DNA of 64,000 bases from Plasmodiophora brassicae (GCA_036867785.1 CP145410.1:496001-560000), one strand, 5' to 3'. Positions 1-10,217 are shown, numbered from the stretch's first letter. The notes: generated by a model from the sequence alone, not told the origin. Numbers and translations are program-made.

Positions 1-601
1 CAGTGGGACGGATACCTCCGCGTAATACCTTGATCTTGCGCTTGGTTCCTTTCGTTCCTTTGGCGTATGTGTCTTGTAGCCCATAGTCGTCGATTAGCTC
101 ATCGAACTTGGCGAAGAAAGACGTGACACGTTCCTCAATACTCTTGATTGACAGGTTCATGACCACTGTCTTCGTGAGAAGCGCCTTGATGTCTGTCGAA
201 CTCTCGACATCAGCCTCCCTGCGTTGGACTGACCTCAAGTAGCTCATGATGTCGCCATCCGTGATCGTGCTGGCGGGTTGACGTAGGCGATATTTCGACA
301 TCCCTCTGAGGACGTCCTCGGTAATGCATGACTTCACCGTTGGCGGATGAATATCCTCCTTGTAGATCAGTCGGCGCTCGTTAACGATCTCGACGTGTTT
401 CCTATATTTCTTGAGGAAATCGTTAATTCCGTCCTTGGCCGTAAGGCTCAGGGTACGTAGGATGGGCGGTTTCAAAGGCATAAAGATCGGGCTCTTACCG
501 TGCAGGTTTGTTGACTGAAGCCCTCGATCGATTTCGTCATCTGTCGACGATTCATGCTCCTTGGCCTCGGCGTCGGAGTTGGTCCTGGCGTCGTCCTCCA
601 T
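1..601 (-). mobile_element. gag-like ORF of an LTR retroelement, cut by window edge
   Basis: An open frame of about 200 codons starts with ATG at 601 on the minus strand and runs off the left edge. The protein is charged and helical with no catalytic motif. Its mid-part (around residues 45-150, with ITEDVLRGMSKYRL and the later SIEERVTSFFAKFDEL) recalls gag-like proteins I associate with oomycete and algal retroelements. It is treated as a fossil or partial element; wholeness cannot be judged because it is cut. A host gene of unknown function is the alternative. Confidence 0.45.
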
Positions 602-1529
602 CTGTAGACGAACGGGCGCTCTGCGGCCACCTCCTGCCATTAAGTGAGTTCGTTTGCTTGGGGCTCTTTGCGCAAGAAGCTTCTGTGCTAACGCCGCCGC
701 TGCCCACTACGGGGGCGGTCGGTCGCAAGAGTCGGCGCCTGGTGATATAACGAACTGATGTATTTGGACAGGATCGTCACAGCAAGGGCCGCTGCGGGGT
801 CGAGTACGGTCATGATCATGTGACCGGGTGGCAGCAGCATCTGAGCAGCATCATCTGAGTACTGGTACTCTGGATGAACACTGTCACCGGTGGCATCCTT
901 CTTGCAGGGTCAGGGTATTACAGCACCAAACCGCTCATCAGTTGGCTGACGTTAAAGGCCAAGGCCAAGCCCAGGGCCAAGGACCGATCCAAGAACTTTC
1001 CCGACGTTCAGCGCGTCGACCCTGCCATCGGCCCTGACAGCTTTCGCCATCACCTCCATTGTCATCTCTTTCTGAATAAAGCAACTCTGAATCGAGCATA
1101 TTGTTGATGTCATCTCTGTAGAACTACAGCGGCCGTGTGGCGACCTGTCCTTGTCGGCGCGCGTTGTAGTCTGCAGTAAGCGTGTAACCAAATCGACTAC
1201 CCTAGGTAATTGCCATTCTTCTTTAGCTAAGGTTACTAAGGTCAGAAGTACTGTCTCCTCGTCCTGCTCACTTCATGAACACGCAAATGAAGAGCCCTTC
1301 AACATTGGGAATATCATCGAAAACATGGGCAAAGTCGTTCTTGCTGTCCACTTCGTTTTCAGGCAGTGCCAAGTGTGCAATGCGAACTGGGATAATACTG
1401 GCGGTAACCAGTGTAATTTACCGCAAGTCTTATGGTTTAGTATGAGACCGCCTGATCCTTGCGAAGCAGCGCTCGTCATCGATTAGGCGTTATCAATATT
1501 GAACAGCAGCGCACGTGATCTCTCCAAGT
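602..1529. other. no confident gene; probable degenerate repeat DNA
   Basis: There are only short overlapping frames in several phases, none resembling a known family. The position between two retroelement pieces suggests old repeat sequence. The longest plus frame (1151-1486) has no recognisable domain. Confidence 0.4.
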
Positions 1530-1628
1530 TGTCACGACTCTACGACGACGCGTTGACCGACTGCAGTCGGTCCCCGCTCGCACGGACTTTATTCCGGCGC
1601 CGACCTGCTATGTCGACGCCTGACACTA
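1530..1628 (-). repeat. terminal repeat, copy 1 (3' LTR in element sense)
   Basis: 99-bp repeat matching 2196-2294 with about three differences. Its core begins TGTCA and ends TGACA, the usual TG...CA ends of an LTR. Confidence 0.7.
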
Positions 1629-1643
1629 CGACTGTCCTCGTTG

Positions 1644-1844
1644 TGGTTCGACGAGTTTTGCCGCTTCGCTGACGCGGATCCGACGTCAACGGCACCGCTG
1701 TCGAATGCGGCCAGGAGCCATAGCCACGTACAGCTTCAGCGCCACGCCGCCCAGGCTCGACGCCAACAGGCTCCTGGCCGCATTCGACAGCGGTGCCGTT
1801 GACGTCGGATCCGCGTCAGCGAAGCGGCAAAACTCGTCGAGCCA
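1644..1844. repeat. 76-bp inverted repeat inside the gag region
   Basis: Bases 1644-1719 are the reverse complement of 1769-1844 with one or two differences, separated by 49 bp. This is a fold-back duplication of part of the gag sequence and could form a long hairpin. Confidence 0.85.
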
Positions 1845-2195
1845 CGTCGTCGCAGACACCGGATCGACCGAGTCATCGCCCGTGAACGTGTGCAGCCGGA
1901 CTGGTGTCGAGTACGATATGGTCGACAAGGGCGCCGGTGGTCGATCAGGATCAATGGTTTCGGTCTTGGGGACGATGGACGGGCTGGCGGCGACCTGCGC
2001 CAAGATCTCAGCGCGCTGCTGCCGGAGCATGGCGTCGATGTCGGCGCGCTGTGCCTGGAGCGCCTCCGCTACGATCGCCGCGATCGTGCTGGTCAGCGCC
2101 GATACGGGTGTGTTCAATGGCTCCTCTTGGTCGGGGTCCTGGTGATCGCGGTTGCGTTGGGTTCCACGAGTGTCCATGGTGACAGTCGGTCAAAC

Positions 2196-2294
2196 TGTCA
2201 CGACTATACGACGACGCGTTGACCGACTGCCGTCGGTCCCCGCTCGCACGGACTTTATTCCGGCGCCGACCTGCTATGTCGACGCCTGACAGTA
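2196..2294 (-). repeat. terminal repeat, copy 2 (5' LTR in element sense)
   Basis: Second copy of the 99-bp repeat, upstream of the gag-like frame on the minus strand. It is flanked on its outer side by CAAGT. Confidence 0.7.
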
Positions 2295-2299
2295 CAAGT

Positions 2300-2905
2300 G
2301 GGGCCAAACTGGACGGACTCGAATCGCACCCGCGCGTAAACGGAGACCCCGATGTACGGCCGTTCACGCTTTTGCTTTCAAGGCCTCCCATAAAGGCCCA
2401 GTGGTCCAGCCAAGGCAATTAACCAACCCGCCTTCTTACGTCGGATGGTACACCAGCTGAATTTAATATACTCACAGACAGTATATTTTACTGACGACAT
2501 TGGCCGTGCCCTTATCCCATCGCATTAAAGATGGCGCCCAGCTCATGACAGGGGCGAAGCCCGAATGAGGCTTGCAGGCACCGGCGCCCAACGAACGTTG
2601 CAGGACGCGCGCATGCGGCTGTGTCTGGTCGGTATCGCCCACAACGTTCAACGGCGTCATCGACCCCAGTCCCGCAGTTTGACGTCCATGAGAGCCCATC
2701 GTTGAAATACCGGTGCCGTCAAACAGCATTTGGGCTGGAAGCCGGTGCCTCAAGTGGGTCCGCCATGCCCATGCCCCATGTTCCCAGCCCAAGGTGGCCT
2801 GCACGAAACGAAAGTCCGCGCGGACTCCGCACAGTCCGTGCGGAGTCCGTTGCATCTCGTCTCCCTTTCGACAAGCAGTCGTTCGAAAGTCAGCGTTCCC
2901 GCATC
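2300..2905. other. upstream region of CTP synthase
   Basis: No supported gene is seen. It holds the promoter side of the CTP synthase gene and a perfect short palindrome at 2821-2849 (separate entry). Confidence 0.5.
2821..2849. promoter_or_regulatory. 12-bp perfect hairpin just upstream of CTP synthase
   Basis: CGGACTCCGCAC, a 5-nt loop, then GTGCGGAGTCCG. It ends 56 bp before the CTP synthase start codon, so it lies in the promoter or 5' UTR. A regulatory role is inferred from position only. Confidence 0.4.
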
Positions 2906-4870
2906 ATGAAATACGTTCTGGTGTCTGGAGGTGTTGTCTCTGGTCTTGGTAAAGGCATAACAGCATCGTCGATTGGCGTGCTGCTTCAGGCGTGTAAACT
3001 GAAGGTGGGGCCCGTATGTTTCATGGTCGGGTGTTGCAGACGCTGAGGTTGGCCCGGCAGGTCACATCCATTAAAATCGATCCGTACCTCAACAAGGATG
3101 CTGGCACGATGTCACCTTATGAGCATGGTGAGGTTTACGTTCTCGACGATGGCGGCGAAGCTGATCTAGACCTCGGCAACTACGAGTACTGCCTTCTCAT
3201 GTTGCCTTCCGCATTTGATTGTACTGAATACGTATTACAGACGGTTCCTTGACATATCGCTGACAAAGGACCACAACATCACAACTGGAAAGATCTACGA
3301 CCTTGTTATTTCTCGTGAGCGACGTGGCGATTATCTCGGTAAGACTGTCCAGGTGGTTCCTCACGCGACGGACGCCATTCAGGATTGGATCGAGCGCATT
3401 GCTGTGAAAGGCGTCAAGAATAACGACTCTCAAGACACCATTCCTGATGTCTGCATTATCGAACTTGGAGGAACGGTCGGCGATATCGAATCAATGGTAT
3501 TCATTGAGGCGCTCCGCCAGTTCCAGTACAAAGTCGGGCGCGACAATTTCTGCCACGTCCACGTCAGTCTCGTTCCGGTGGTCGGCGCTTCCGGCGAGCA
3601 GAAGTCAAAGCCGATTCAGCACTCCGTTCGTGAACTTCGTGCGGGTGGCCTGAGCCCCGACATCATCGTCTGCCGAAGCTCAGAGGCCCTGAACCGATCC
3701 GTCCAGCAGAAGATCTCCCTGTTCTGCATGGTGCCATCGTCGCATGTCCTTTCAGTCCCCGATGTGTCGAACCTGTACCATGTTCCTCTTGCACTCATGG
3801 AGCAGCGACTCCCGTCACTGATCCTGTCCTGCCTGCGGTTCAACGTGATGCCGCCTGATGACATGCTTCAGTGGCGTACGCTCGCCAGCAAGGTCGACAA
3901 TGTCAACCAGCCGGTGACGATCGGGATTGTTGGCAAGTACACGGGCATGTCCGACTCCTACCTGTCCGTCATCAAGGCGCTGACGCATTCAGCGATCACA
4001 TCCGACCTCAAGCTCTCCATCGTGTGGATCGACAGTTCCGATCTCGAAGCGTCTACGCAAGCCTCCAACCCGAACCAGCACGAATCGGCATGGAACAGCC
4101 TTCGCAGCGTCGATGGCATTCTGATCCCCGGCGGATTCGGCAACCGGGGTGTCGAAGGCAAGATCCTGGCCGCCAGGTACGCCCGCGAATACAAGGTGCC
4201 GTTCCTGGGCATATGCCTCGGCATGCAGGTCATGGTGATCGAGTTCGCGCGTCACGTTGCTGGCCTACGGGACGCGACAAGCAGCGAGTTCGACGAGTTC
4301 GCCGACCACCCTGTCGTCATGTTCATGCCGGAGATCAGCACGACGCACATGGGCGGCACCATGCGCCTGGGCAGTCGTATCACACGTATCCAACCGGATT
4401 CCCTGGCCTTCCAGCTCTACATGGGTCACACAGAGATCGCGGAACGACATCGTCACCGATACGAGGTGAACCCGAAGTACATCGGCAAGCTGACTGATGC
4501 TGGACTTCGGTTCAGCGGCCAGGATCTTCTGGCAGAGCGTATGGAAATCGCTGAGCTCGAAGATCACCCGTTCTACTTTGGAACGCAGTTCCACCCCGAG
4601 TTCCTGTCGCGTCCGTTCGCGCCGTCGCCGCCGTTCATCGGGTTTGTGCAGGCGGCCTCGAAGCAATTCACGCGCGTCAACCCTGCCCCTGCCCCCATCC
4701 CTGCAGGAGGTGCATCGACGGTTGACAGTGCACGCCCAGCGAAGCACCCCTCAATGGATGTCACGCGCCTAGCCAAGAACCGCTCCGAATTTGCCCTCTC
4801 TGCTGCCTCCAGCAAGTCCAGTGAACCTGTGGAAGCATCGGCAGTCGTCGATCAGCGCGAACAATTGTGA
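2906..4870 (+). CDS. CTPS: CTP synthase
   Basis: Makes CTP from UTP, ATP and glutamine, the last step of pyrimidine nucleotide synthesis. Three exons: 2906-3004, 3061-3185 and 3241-4870, with introns of 56 and 55 bp. They join to a 617-residue protein, close to the eukaryotic family length. The N-terminal synthetase domain starts [17 protein letters not shown] and continues into the conserved [20 protein letters not shown]. The C-terminal glutamine amidotransferase domain has the oxyanion region PGGFGNRG, the nucleophile cysteine in FLGICLGMQ and the His-Glu pair in FHPEFLSRP. The last roughly 60 residues form a low-complexity serine/alanine-rich tail like the variable tail of animal CTPS. 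A hairpin sits directly upstream. Confidence 0.97.
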
Positions 4871-4970
4871 TACATATCGGCCTACTACTGTTCAACAGTC
4901 GTTCCCTAATCCTGATAACGATCCCTGCTGGATTGTAGAGTCGATGGACACAACAGAAAGCCATAGCAGC

Positions 4971-5487
4971 GAAAGAGGCCGACCGCTGCCGAAAGACAAG
5001 CACATCCTGCGGTTCTTGGTTGCCCTGTGGAACCGGATCAAGGGCGGCGTTGACGTATACAGCAGACACTTGAAGAACCTACATACATTTCCGCCACTCA
5101 TCGCTGAATCCCGTCCAAGCGATCTGACTCAGGATCCTGATGACTCTCGTTTACAACGCCTACCAGTCGCACACCATGTGTCACGTAATTCGACATCCAA
5201 TGCGATGCAACCCTTGACTAACAAACACTTATAAGGTTAACGACTTCCTAACGAACGAACGAGCGTGCCAAACGTTCCACATGGTGTGCGACTGGTAGAC
5301 GTTGTAAACGAGAGTCATCAGGATCCTGAGTCAGATCGCTTGGACGAGGTTCAGCGATGAGTGGCGGAAATGTATGTAGGTTCTTCAAGTGTCTGCTGTA
5401 TACGTAAACGCCGCCCTTGATCCGGTTCCACAGGGCAACCAAGAACCGCAGGATGTGCTTGCCTTTCGACAGCGGTCGGCCTCTTTC
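4971..5487. repeat. 210-bp inverted repeat: fold-back copy of a transposon 3' end
   Basis: Arm 4971-5180 is the reverse complement of arm 5278-5487 at about 97% identity (about six mismatches), with a 97-bp spacer. The right arm is the C-terminal coding end of the neighbouring transposase; the left arm is its mirror copy. On the plus strand the left arm carries the same peptide stretch (ILRFLVALWNRIKGGVDVYS). Transcription through it would give a long hairpin RNA. Confidence 0.9.
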
Positions 5488-7572
5488 CATCACAGCAGCA
5501 GCGACTGACGTGCTGTCGCGTCATCAATCGCGTGTCCGAATTGATCTTCATCGAACTTAGGCACAGGTTCGTCGCCGTAAATCCACAATGGGTGTCGTCC
5601 GCGGATGAACGACAGACTTGATAGATAGCGCGCGCGATCTTCCAGATTATTCTGGACGTGTACAAATTTGATATGATGCTGGTCGTCGATGCGATGCAGA
5701 AAAGCCAGTCGTCCAGGCCACCACACGACATATCATGGATAAGCTGGCCCCGATAAGATCGATCGGGAACGGCGGTGTCTTGACGTGCGCGTCTTAAATT
5801 CCATTCCAGAAAGAAAAGTTCCTCTTTGGGGACAGTGCAGGACAGCCACTAGGTTCTGGCGAGAACGCTGCTTCATGTTGCCGACGATGGCACAGAAGTC
5901 CGTCCTGCTTGTGGCATACAACCTTCAGACCATTGCCATGTCTTTCCACAAACTGGCGAATCTCATGTTCAACGTCGCGTTCAGCATAATAGCGTCGCGC
6001 TGCCCAATAGGCACAACGGCTGCCACTCTCAGAGATTGAAGTTGGCGATTTGTCAATGACCTGCCCGAACGTAAAACGCATCGATCTAGACCTACTTGTC
6101 GTTCCAACAACATCCGACCCTTGCGCCAGAGCGGCGCGCCTGGTCTCATCGCCATTGTACCCACGATCGCGGGCGATGATGTTCGAGATGACCGCATTGG
6201 ACGCCATAGATGCCCTCGCAAGTGATCGCGATAATGTTTCCATGCAATCCGCCACCGTTTCATTCCTGGCCGCCACGTGTCCGCCAAGATAGAGGCCCGA
6301 CGTGACTGATACCATGCTGTGCACGACGCCAGCCCTGTGCATGATCAAAGTTAGTGTCGGATCTAATCTCTTTTGAGGACAACATACCCTTTGACCGGAT
6401 TCTTCTGATACTGTAACCCTGCCACATCAACCTGAGCATTGGACGACCATCGAAGATGATCGTCATCAGCACTGATAATGGACCAGTCCGGTACGAATCC
6501 AATAGAAGCACACAAACGCCTGACGATATCCAGGACGTGAGCGACATCCTGATCATGAGTCAGCGGAACTTTCCAGTCGCCCACGTCACGTTGCTTATGG
6601 CGGCCCCCAAGCGCTTTCAAGATGGCGGTATAGCGCTCGTGGCCGGGACAGCCCGCTCGCTTGCAATTGACGAACTTTGCGCTGGGGAAGTACCTCGATG
6701 GTGTGCACTGATAGAATGCCAGATCCAGTTCCACGGCAACGAAAGCCAGAAGTCCGGGACCGGTGGCCTTCAGGCCATCGGCGAAACGGTTAATGAACGC
6801 CAGCATCGGAAAGAATTTGGGAAGAGAGCCATATCTGAACGTGCTGGAAGGCGGGCACGTTTTTGGGCGAACGAACCCTACCAGGGAGTCGCTGAAGAAT
6901 CCTCTGGATGACCTTTTCCTGCTCGTTGCAGGCATGTTGTAACAGGAACTTATCCACGTCGTCAATGCGCAGTGTGCATGCCAGTTCGGATGTGTTGACG
7001 GGAGCACATGTTTTTGGACGAGCATCGAAATCGACGCTTATAGACCCGCCGACAGCAGCAAGGAAGTTGTCCAGATCGAAATCGCTGTCAGACATTTGCG
7101 AACACCTCGCGCGAGCAATGTCCTGGCGTAATTAGCGTGTATAATAACTGCATAGCGTTAGTTTCCCATTAGTGTTACTAACACTAATTGAATTCCACCT
7201 CCAGCCGACCATACCTTCTATAAGCTACCACACATGCATGCGCATGCCCGACTTGTGCCTGACTTGCCTCCCGGAGCATACAACTTCCGATTCCGGACAA
7301 ACTCACGGTTGCTAGGTCTCTCAGGACGAGGGCCACTCGGTGCTAGCAATGTCGGTCTTTTCCGCATCCCCGATCGTAGCCGCGTTTGCTCGCGCACAGA
7401 CTATCTCCATGAAGTTGCAGGCTGCTGACGCTGCGCAGTTCGTCAGCGAGCGCCGCGACATCCGGTTTGGCTTATCGCTCTACGCCGCAAGATTCTGGCA
7501 CGAGAAGCAGCTGCGACGAATTGTGGTCGCCTTCTGACACTACTTAGGGTGAAATTTGAATAGTGTTAGTCA
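5215..7572 (-). mobile_element. decayed DNA transposon, IS4/piggyBac-like
   Basis: A DDE-transposase coding region on the minus strand lies between inverted copies of TGACTAACA at 5215-5223 and 7564-7572, which are the proposed ends. The left copy is only 6 bp beyond the transposase stop codon. No matching target-site duplication was found next to these ends, so the boundaries are tentative. A non-autonomous element at 7176-7572 with its own imperfect inverted ends is the competing reading for the right side. Confidence 0.5.
5229..7095 (-). pseudogene. DDE transposase (IS4/piggyBac-like), frame-disrupted
   Basis: The frame begins at ATG 7095 (MSDSDFDLDNFLAAVGG) but coding similarity then jumps between minus-strand frames (7095-6790, 7025-6363, 6348-5794, 5731-5490, 5493-5229), so several indels or unrecognised introns interrupt it. 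Piece order matches piggyBac/IS4-type transposases: an acidic N-terminus, a first-aspartate segment (WSIISADDDHLRW), a second block (ISNIIARDRGYNG), then near the C-terminus WNRIKGGVYVYSRHLKN and LMTLVYNVYQSHT. The last block ends at a stop at 5229. Probably inactive. The exact superfamily was judged by motif memory only. Confidence 0.6.
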
Positions 7573-7665
7573 CAGTATTTATTTTAGCTTGTGAATAGTG
7601 TTAGTTCCCTGTGGTCTGACCTATCGGAGAAGGTTGTTTCCAATTAATGTGACACACACTAATTG
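7168..7665. repeat. cluster of TAACACTAAT palindromes; possible MITE ends
   Basis: A perfect palindrome with 10-bp arms lies at 7168-7188 (ATTAGTGTTA, C, TAACACTAAT). GAATAGTGTTAGT occurs twice (7558-7570, 7593-7605). A near-palindrome CAATTAATGTG/CACACTAATTG lies at 7641-7665. Bases 7176-7200 and the reverse complement of 7546-7572 align imperfectly over about 25 bp, framing a roughly 400-bp AT-richer segment without a convincing gene. Confidence 0.55.
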
Positions 7666-7695
7666 CGGTAATGAGGTTACACCATTGGGCACCGT

Positions 7696-8088
7696 TCAGT
7701 TGACGATGTATGTCTTGTGCATGGTGGTAAGCAGACGGCGCAGGCTCATTTGCTCGTTGTGGATTGACTGTAGCGCAGTGTCAAGATCGTCAAGGCGCTG
7801 TAGCACTTTGACTAAAAGCCCCTGGACGCTTTCTTCCTCAGTCGAAGCAGCCGAAGATGTGGTTGACGACCCGGGCAGCACAGCGGCTGTCTGGTCATTC
7901 TGATCGATGACCGAATCGACGGGATCAATCGTGGACAAGAGATGCTTGAACGCAACGCTGCGTCGAACGTGACTCTCGCGTGCCAAGTGCATGTTCAGCG
8001 TCCGCCGCACACTCAGACGGGCGTTACATGCTCGACACAGGAACCCGCCATCTTCAAGCTCAATAAGCATGCTCTGATCGAATGGCAT
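7696..8088 (-). CDS. small C2H2 zinc-finger protein
   Basis: A 130-residue protein. The frame remains open upstream, but the upstream part overlaps the tRNA, so the ATG at 8088 (MPFDQSMLIELEDGG) is chosen. A single C2H2-like finger at about residues 16-40 reads CRACNARLSVRRTLNMHLAR followed by ESH. The rest is an acidic, serine-rich linker and a C-terminal heptad-like helix (VKVLQRLDDLDTALQSI) suited to dimerisation. No named family is recognised. It could bind nucleic acid or protein. It sits next to transposon debris, so domestication from an element is conceivable but unproven. Confidence 0.55.
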   Translation of the reverse strand: MPFDQSMLIELEDGGFLCRACNARLSVRRTLNMHLARESHVRRSVAFKHLLSTIDPVDSVIDQNDQTAAVLPGSSTTSSAASTEEESVQGLLVKVLQRLDDLDTALQSIHNEQMSLRRLLTTMHKTYIVN

Positions 8089-8273
8089 GGCGAAATCAAA
8101 GTGGCATCGGCCCAGACCCAGATCCGCCGACGACACCACGTGAAAAAAAGAGAGACTCGCATGAAGAACGAGTGCGAGACTGCGCATGACAGAATGTGCG
8201 ACACTGTGCCGGTGGGGCCCATAATTTTTGCCCCACACTGTGCACGTTGCGGGGGTGCAAAAAAGTGAACGAA

Positions 8274-8344
8274 TGCGCCTGCCGGGAATCGAACCCGGAC
8301 CAAGTCGTTGGCAACGACCCATTGTACCATTCAACCACAGGCGC
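8274..8344 (-). tRNA. tRNA-Gly (GCC)
   Basis: Cloverleaf on the minus strand: acceptor GCGCCTG pairs with CAGGCGC, discriminator A, anticodon loop TTGCCAA with anticodon GCC, T arm CCGGG-TTCGATT-CCCGG. There is no intron and CCA is not encoded. A run of six T (minus sense) about 10 nt downstream fits an RNA polymerase III terminator. Confidence 0.96.
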
Positions 8345-8510
8345 TGACGTTGTTGACGATGCAGTTGGAAGTCCAGTCAGACAGAATACGCCATGGCTGC
8401 AATGCGGATTTATGCTTCTGCCAGTTCAGATCCTGATCAGTCCTGTTTCCAGATCTACGTGATGCGGGGAGCATTGTACGTTGAAATAGTGTATCGCAAG
8501 GTTGATAACG

Positions 8511-8960
8511 TCAAATTTCATGCGTTTCGGATTGATATTCACTGTATGTCCGCCATTGGGCAGGCTCCGATTTCCGATAAGACGGCGGGTTGCTCATCTG
8601 ACGTGGACCATCTCGACTGAACAAACTGAAGGGGCTATGCGAATGTCCGCTCCAGGGATTGTTGGATGAAGGCGCTGATGCAGGCGCTGGTGACGGCGGG
8701 GGACCATTGAAGAAACGCGTTCTGAAACCCCTGTCAAACGGATCTGCCATCTGCATCAGACTGTCGAAGAGATCCAGCTCGTCGCGCGCGCCCATGTCCA
8801 ACACGGGATTATCGCCGGGGCAGTGCCGGTACACCTTCCGCACCGTGCGGCACCGCATCACGCCATGCTCGTCCGGCTCGCAGACCCGCTCCTGAACATG
8901 CGTCATGAAACAGCCCGCATCGCGGCCCGCGCCGCCTTCGCCAACGCCATCGTCGTTCAT
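8511..8960 (-). CDS. hypothetical protein, HAX-1/Mal d 1-associated-like
   Basis: A single-exon frame of 149 residues. It contains ERVCEPDEHGVMRCRTVRKV followed by YRHCPGDNP, a cysteine pattern that loosely resembles plant Mal d 1/Fra a 1-associated proteins. Further on it is proline- and serine-rich (PPPSPAPASAPSSNNPWSG). No signal peptide or membrane segment is seen. The family link is weak and no function is proposed. Confidence 0.5.
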   Translation of the reverse strand: MNDDGVGEGGAGRDAGCFMTHVQERVCEPDEHGVMRCRTVRKVYRHCPGDNPVLDMGARDELDLFDSLMQMADPFDRGFRTRFFNGPPPSPAPASAPSSNNPWSGHSHSPFSLFSRDGPRQMSNPPSYRKSEPAQWRTYSEYQSETHEI

Positions 8961-9210
8961 GCCGCTCGCACTTCAAAAAGAGCAATGGCCGTCTGCGACG
9001 AGGCCGCACCTGCGGGCGGGCGGCGTAACGTTGGCCTCGAGTGCGCCGCTGGCTGGGCACCGTTCCGGAACACAGCAGCGCGTAACGGAAACCGGCGGCC
9101 CTGTACAGTGTTCTGGAAGATCACCTCGTAGTGACTGGTGCTCGCGGATCCGGTTGATGCATACAGCATAACGTGCAGAAGCAGCGGGGCGCGGGACCCG
9201 GGGCGCGTCG

Positions 9211-10157
9211 ATGACGGGGTCGCACTACAGGTCGGGGCCACCGGCGGCGTCCTCGGCGATGCAGGCGGAGCTACGCGGAGAGTTTGCCAACCTGCTGAAG
9301 AATCACACGGAATCGGTGACGAAAGAGTGCCAGGCACGGCAGGCGAAGATTGACGACGCGATTGCGATCCTGGAGGCGCGTGTACGAACGTTATGCGCCG
9401 GGCAGCGACAGCAGCAGCAGCAACAGCACAGCGTGGCAATTGGGTCGACGGCGACGGTCGGGTCCCACGCTTGGCCGCCAGCGGGCGTTATGGGCCTTGG
9501 ATGCACGATGCTTATGGTCGGATGGATCAGCATGATCAAAAGCGACACGGCGTTCATTCAGGGGGCCACCAGCTCCGCCCTACTGCTCGGTGGTACCACC
9601 CAGCTGTTAGCAGGGATCTGGGAAGCCTACAGAAACCATACCTTCCCAGCGACGACGTTCCTCTCATACGGTTCGCTGTGGCTCGGCCTCGGTACGCCAG
9701 CAATCGTAGTACTTGTTCAACCTGAGCTGACAGCTGCCCTCCAGGCGTTATCCAGTCGACAGCGAAGATCGTCCTGTTCTCGAGTTCCGGGTCGCCAGGT
9801 ATCGCGGCCCTGTACTGTATCTGGGCGGTCTTCTCGATCTGTCTGTTCTTCCCAAGTCTTCGCGTGTCGCGTGCACTGTCGATCCTCTTCTCCATGATGG
9901 TCCTGTCGTTCCTCCTGATGGCGTGGGGCGAGTTCGACATCGCAGCGAACGTCGCCGCTGGGTCGATCGCCGCCGTCTGCGGCATGATCGCGCTGTACAC
10001 CGGATTCGCTCTCCTGATGAACGAGATCTGGTGCGAGGACGCCGTCCCACTGGGCAAGTTCCAGGACCATACGGCCATGGCCCCAACCCTGGCCAGACCT
10101 GTCAACGCCGACCTGAGCTTCCTCCAGTCCAGCAGCGTTTCCAGCTCGCAGCCGTAA
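9211..10157 (+). CDS. GPR1/FUN34/YaaH (AceTr)-family membrane protein
   Basis: Members are small six-helix membrane proteins that pass acetate, succinate or ammonium. Two exons (9211-9691 and 9745-10157) with a 53-bp intron restore one frame. After a soluble coiled-coil and poly-glutamine N-terminus (about residues 10-75), hydrophobic segments begin at VMGLGCTMLMVGWISMI. The block GGTTQLLAGIWEAYRNHTFP then TTFLSYGSLWLGL matches the family signature region. The second exon carries three more helices (IAALYCIWAVFSICLFFPSL, LSILFSMMVLSFLLMAWGE, AGSIAAVCGMIALYTGFALL) and a short cytosolic tail. The first membrane segment is less conserved than usual and the substrate is unknown. The next gene follows 60 bp downstream on the same strand. 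Confidence 0.8.
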
Positions 10158-10217
10158 TACAGTAGATCGGCCGATCTGGAGAACGCAACGCCTACAAACA
10201 TAGCCGCCGCCTGCCAA

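Larger units (their letters stand above)
1530..2294 (-). mobile_element. short gag-only LTR element (TR-GAG/TRIM-like)
   Basis: Two near-identical 99-bp direct repeats (1530-1628 and 2196-2294) bound the element; their cores begin and end TGTCA...TGACA. The 5-bp string CAAGT lies just outside both ends (1525-1529 and 2295-2299), as expected of a target-site duplication. Read on the minus strand, a gag-like frame starts at 2177, 19 bp inside the 5' repeat, and contains a Ty3/Gypsy-like gag segment (LHTFTGDDSVDP, then TTWLDEFCRFADADP). No protease, reverse transcriptase or integrase is present, so it is non-autonomous. The terminal repeats differ at about three sites in 99, which suggests a fairly recent insertion. 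An internal 76-bp inverted duplication shows that the gag part is rearranged. Confidence 0.7.

Noticed and set aside
4265-4747. Minus-strand ORF within CTP synthase
   Set aside because: Antisense to conserved glutaminase-domain coding sequence.
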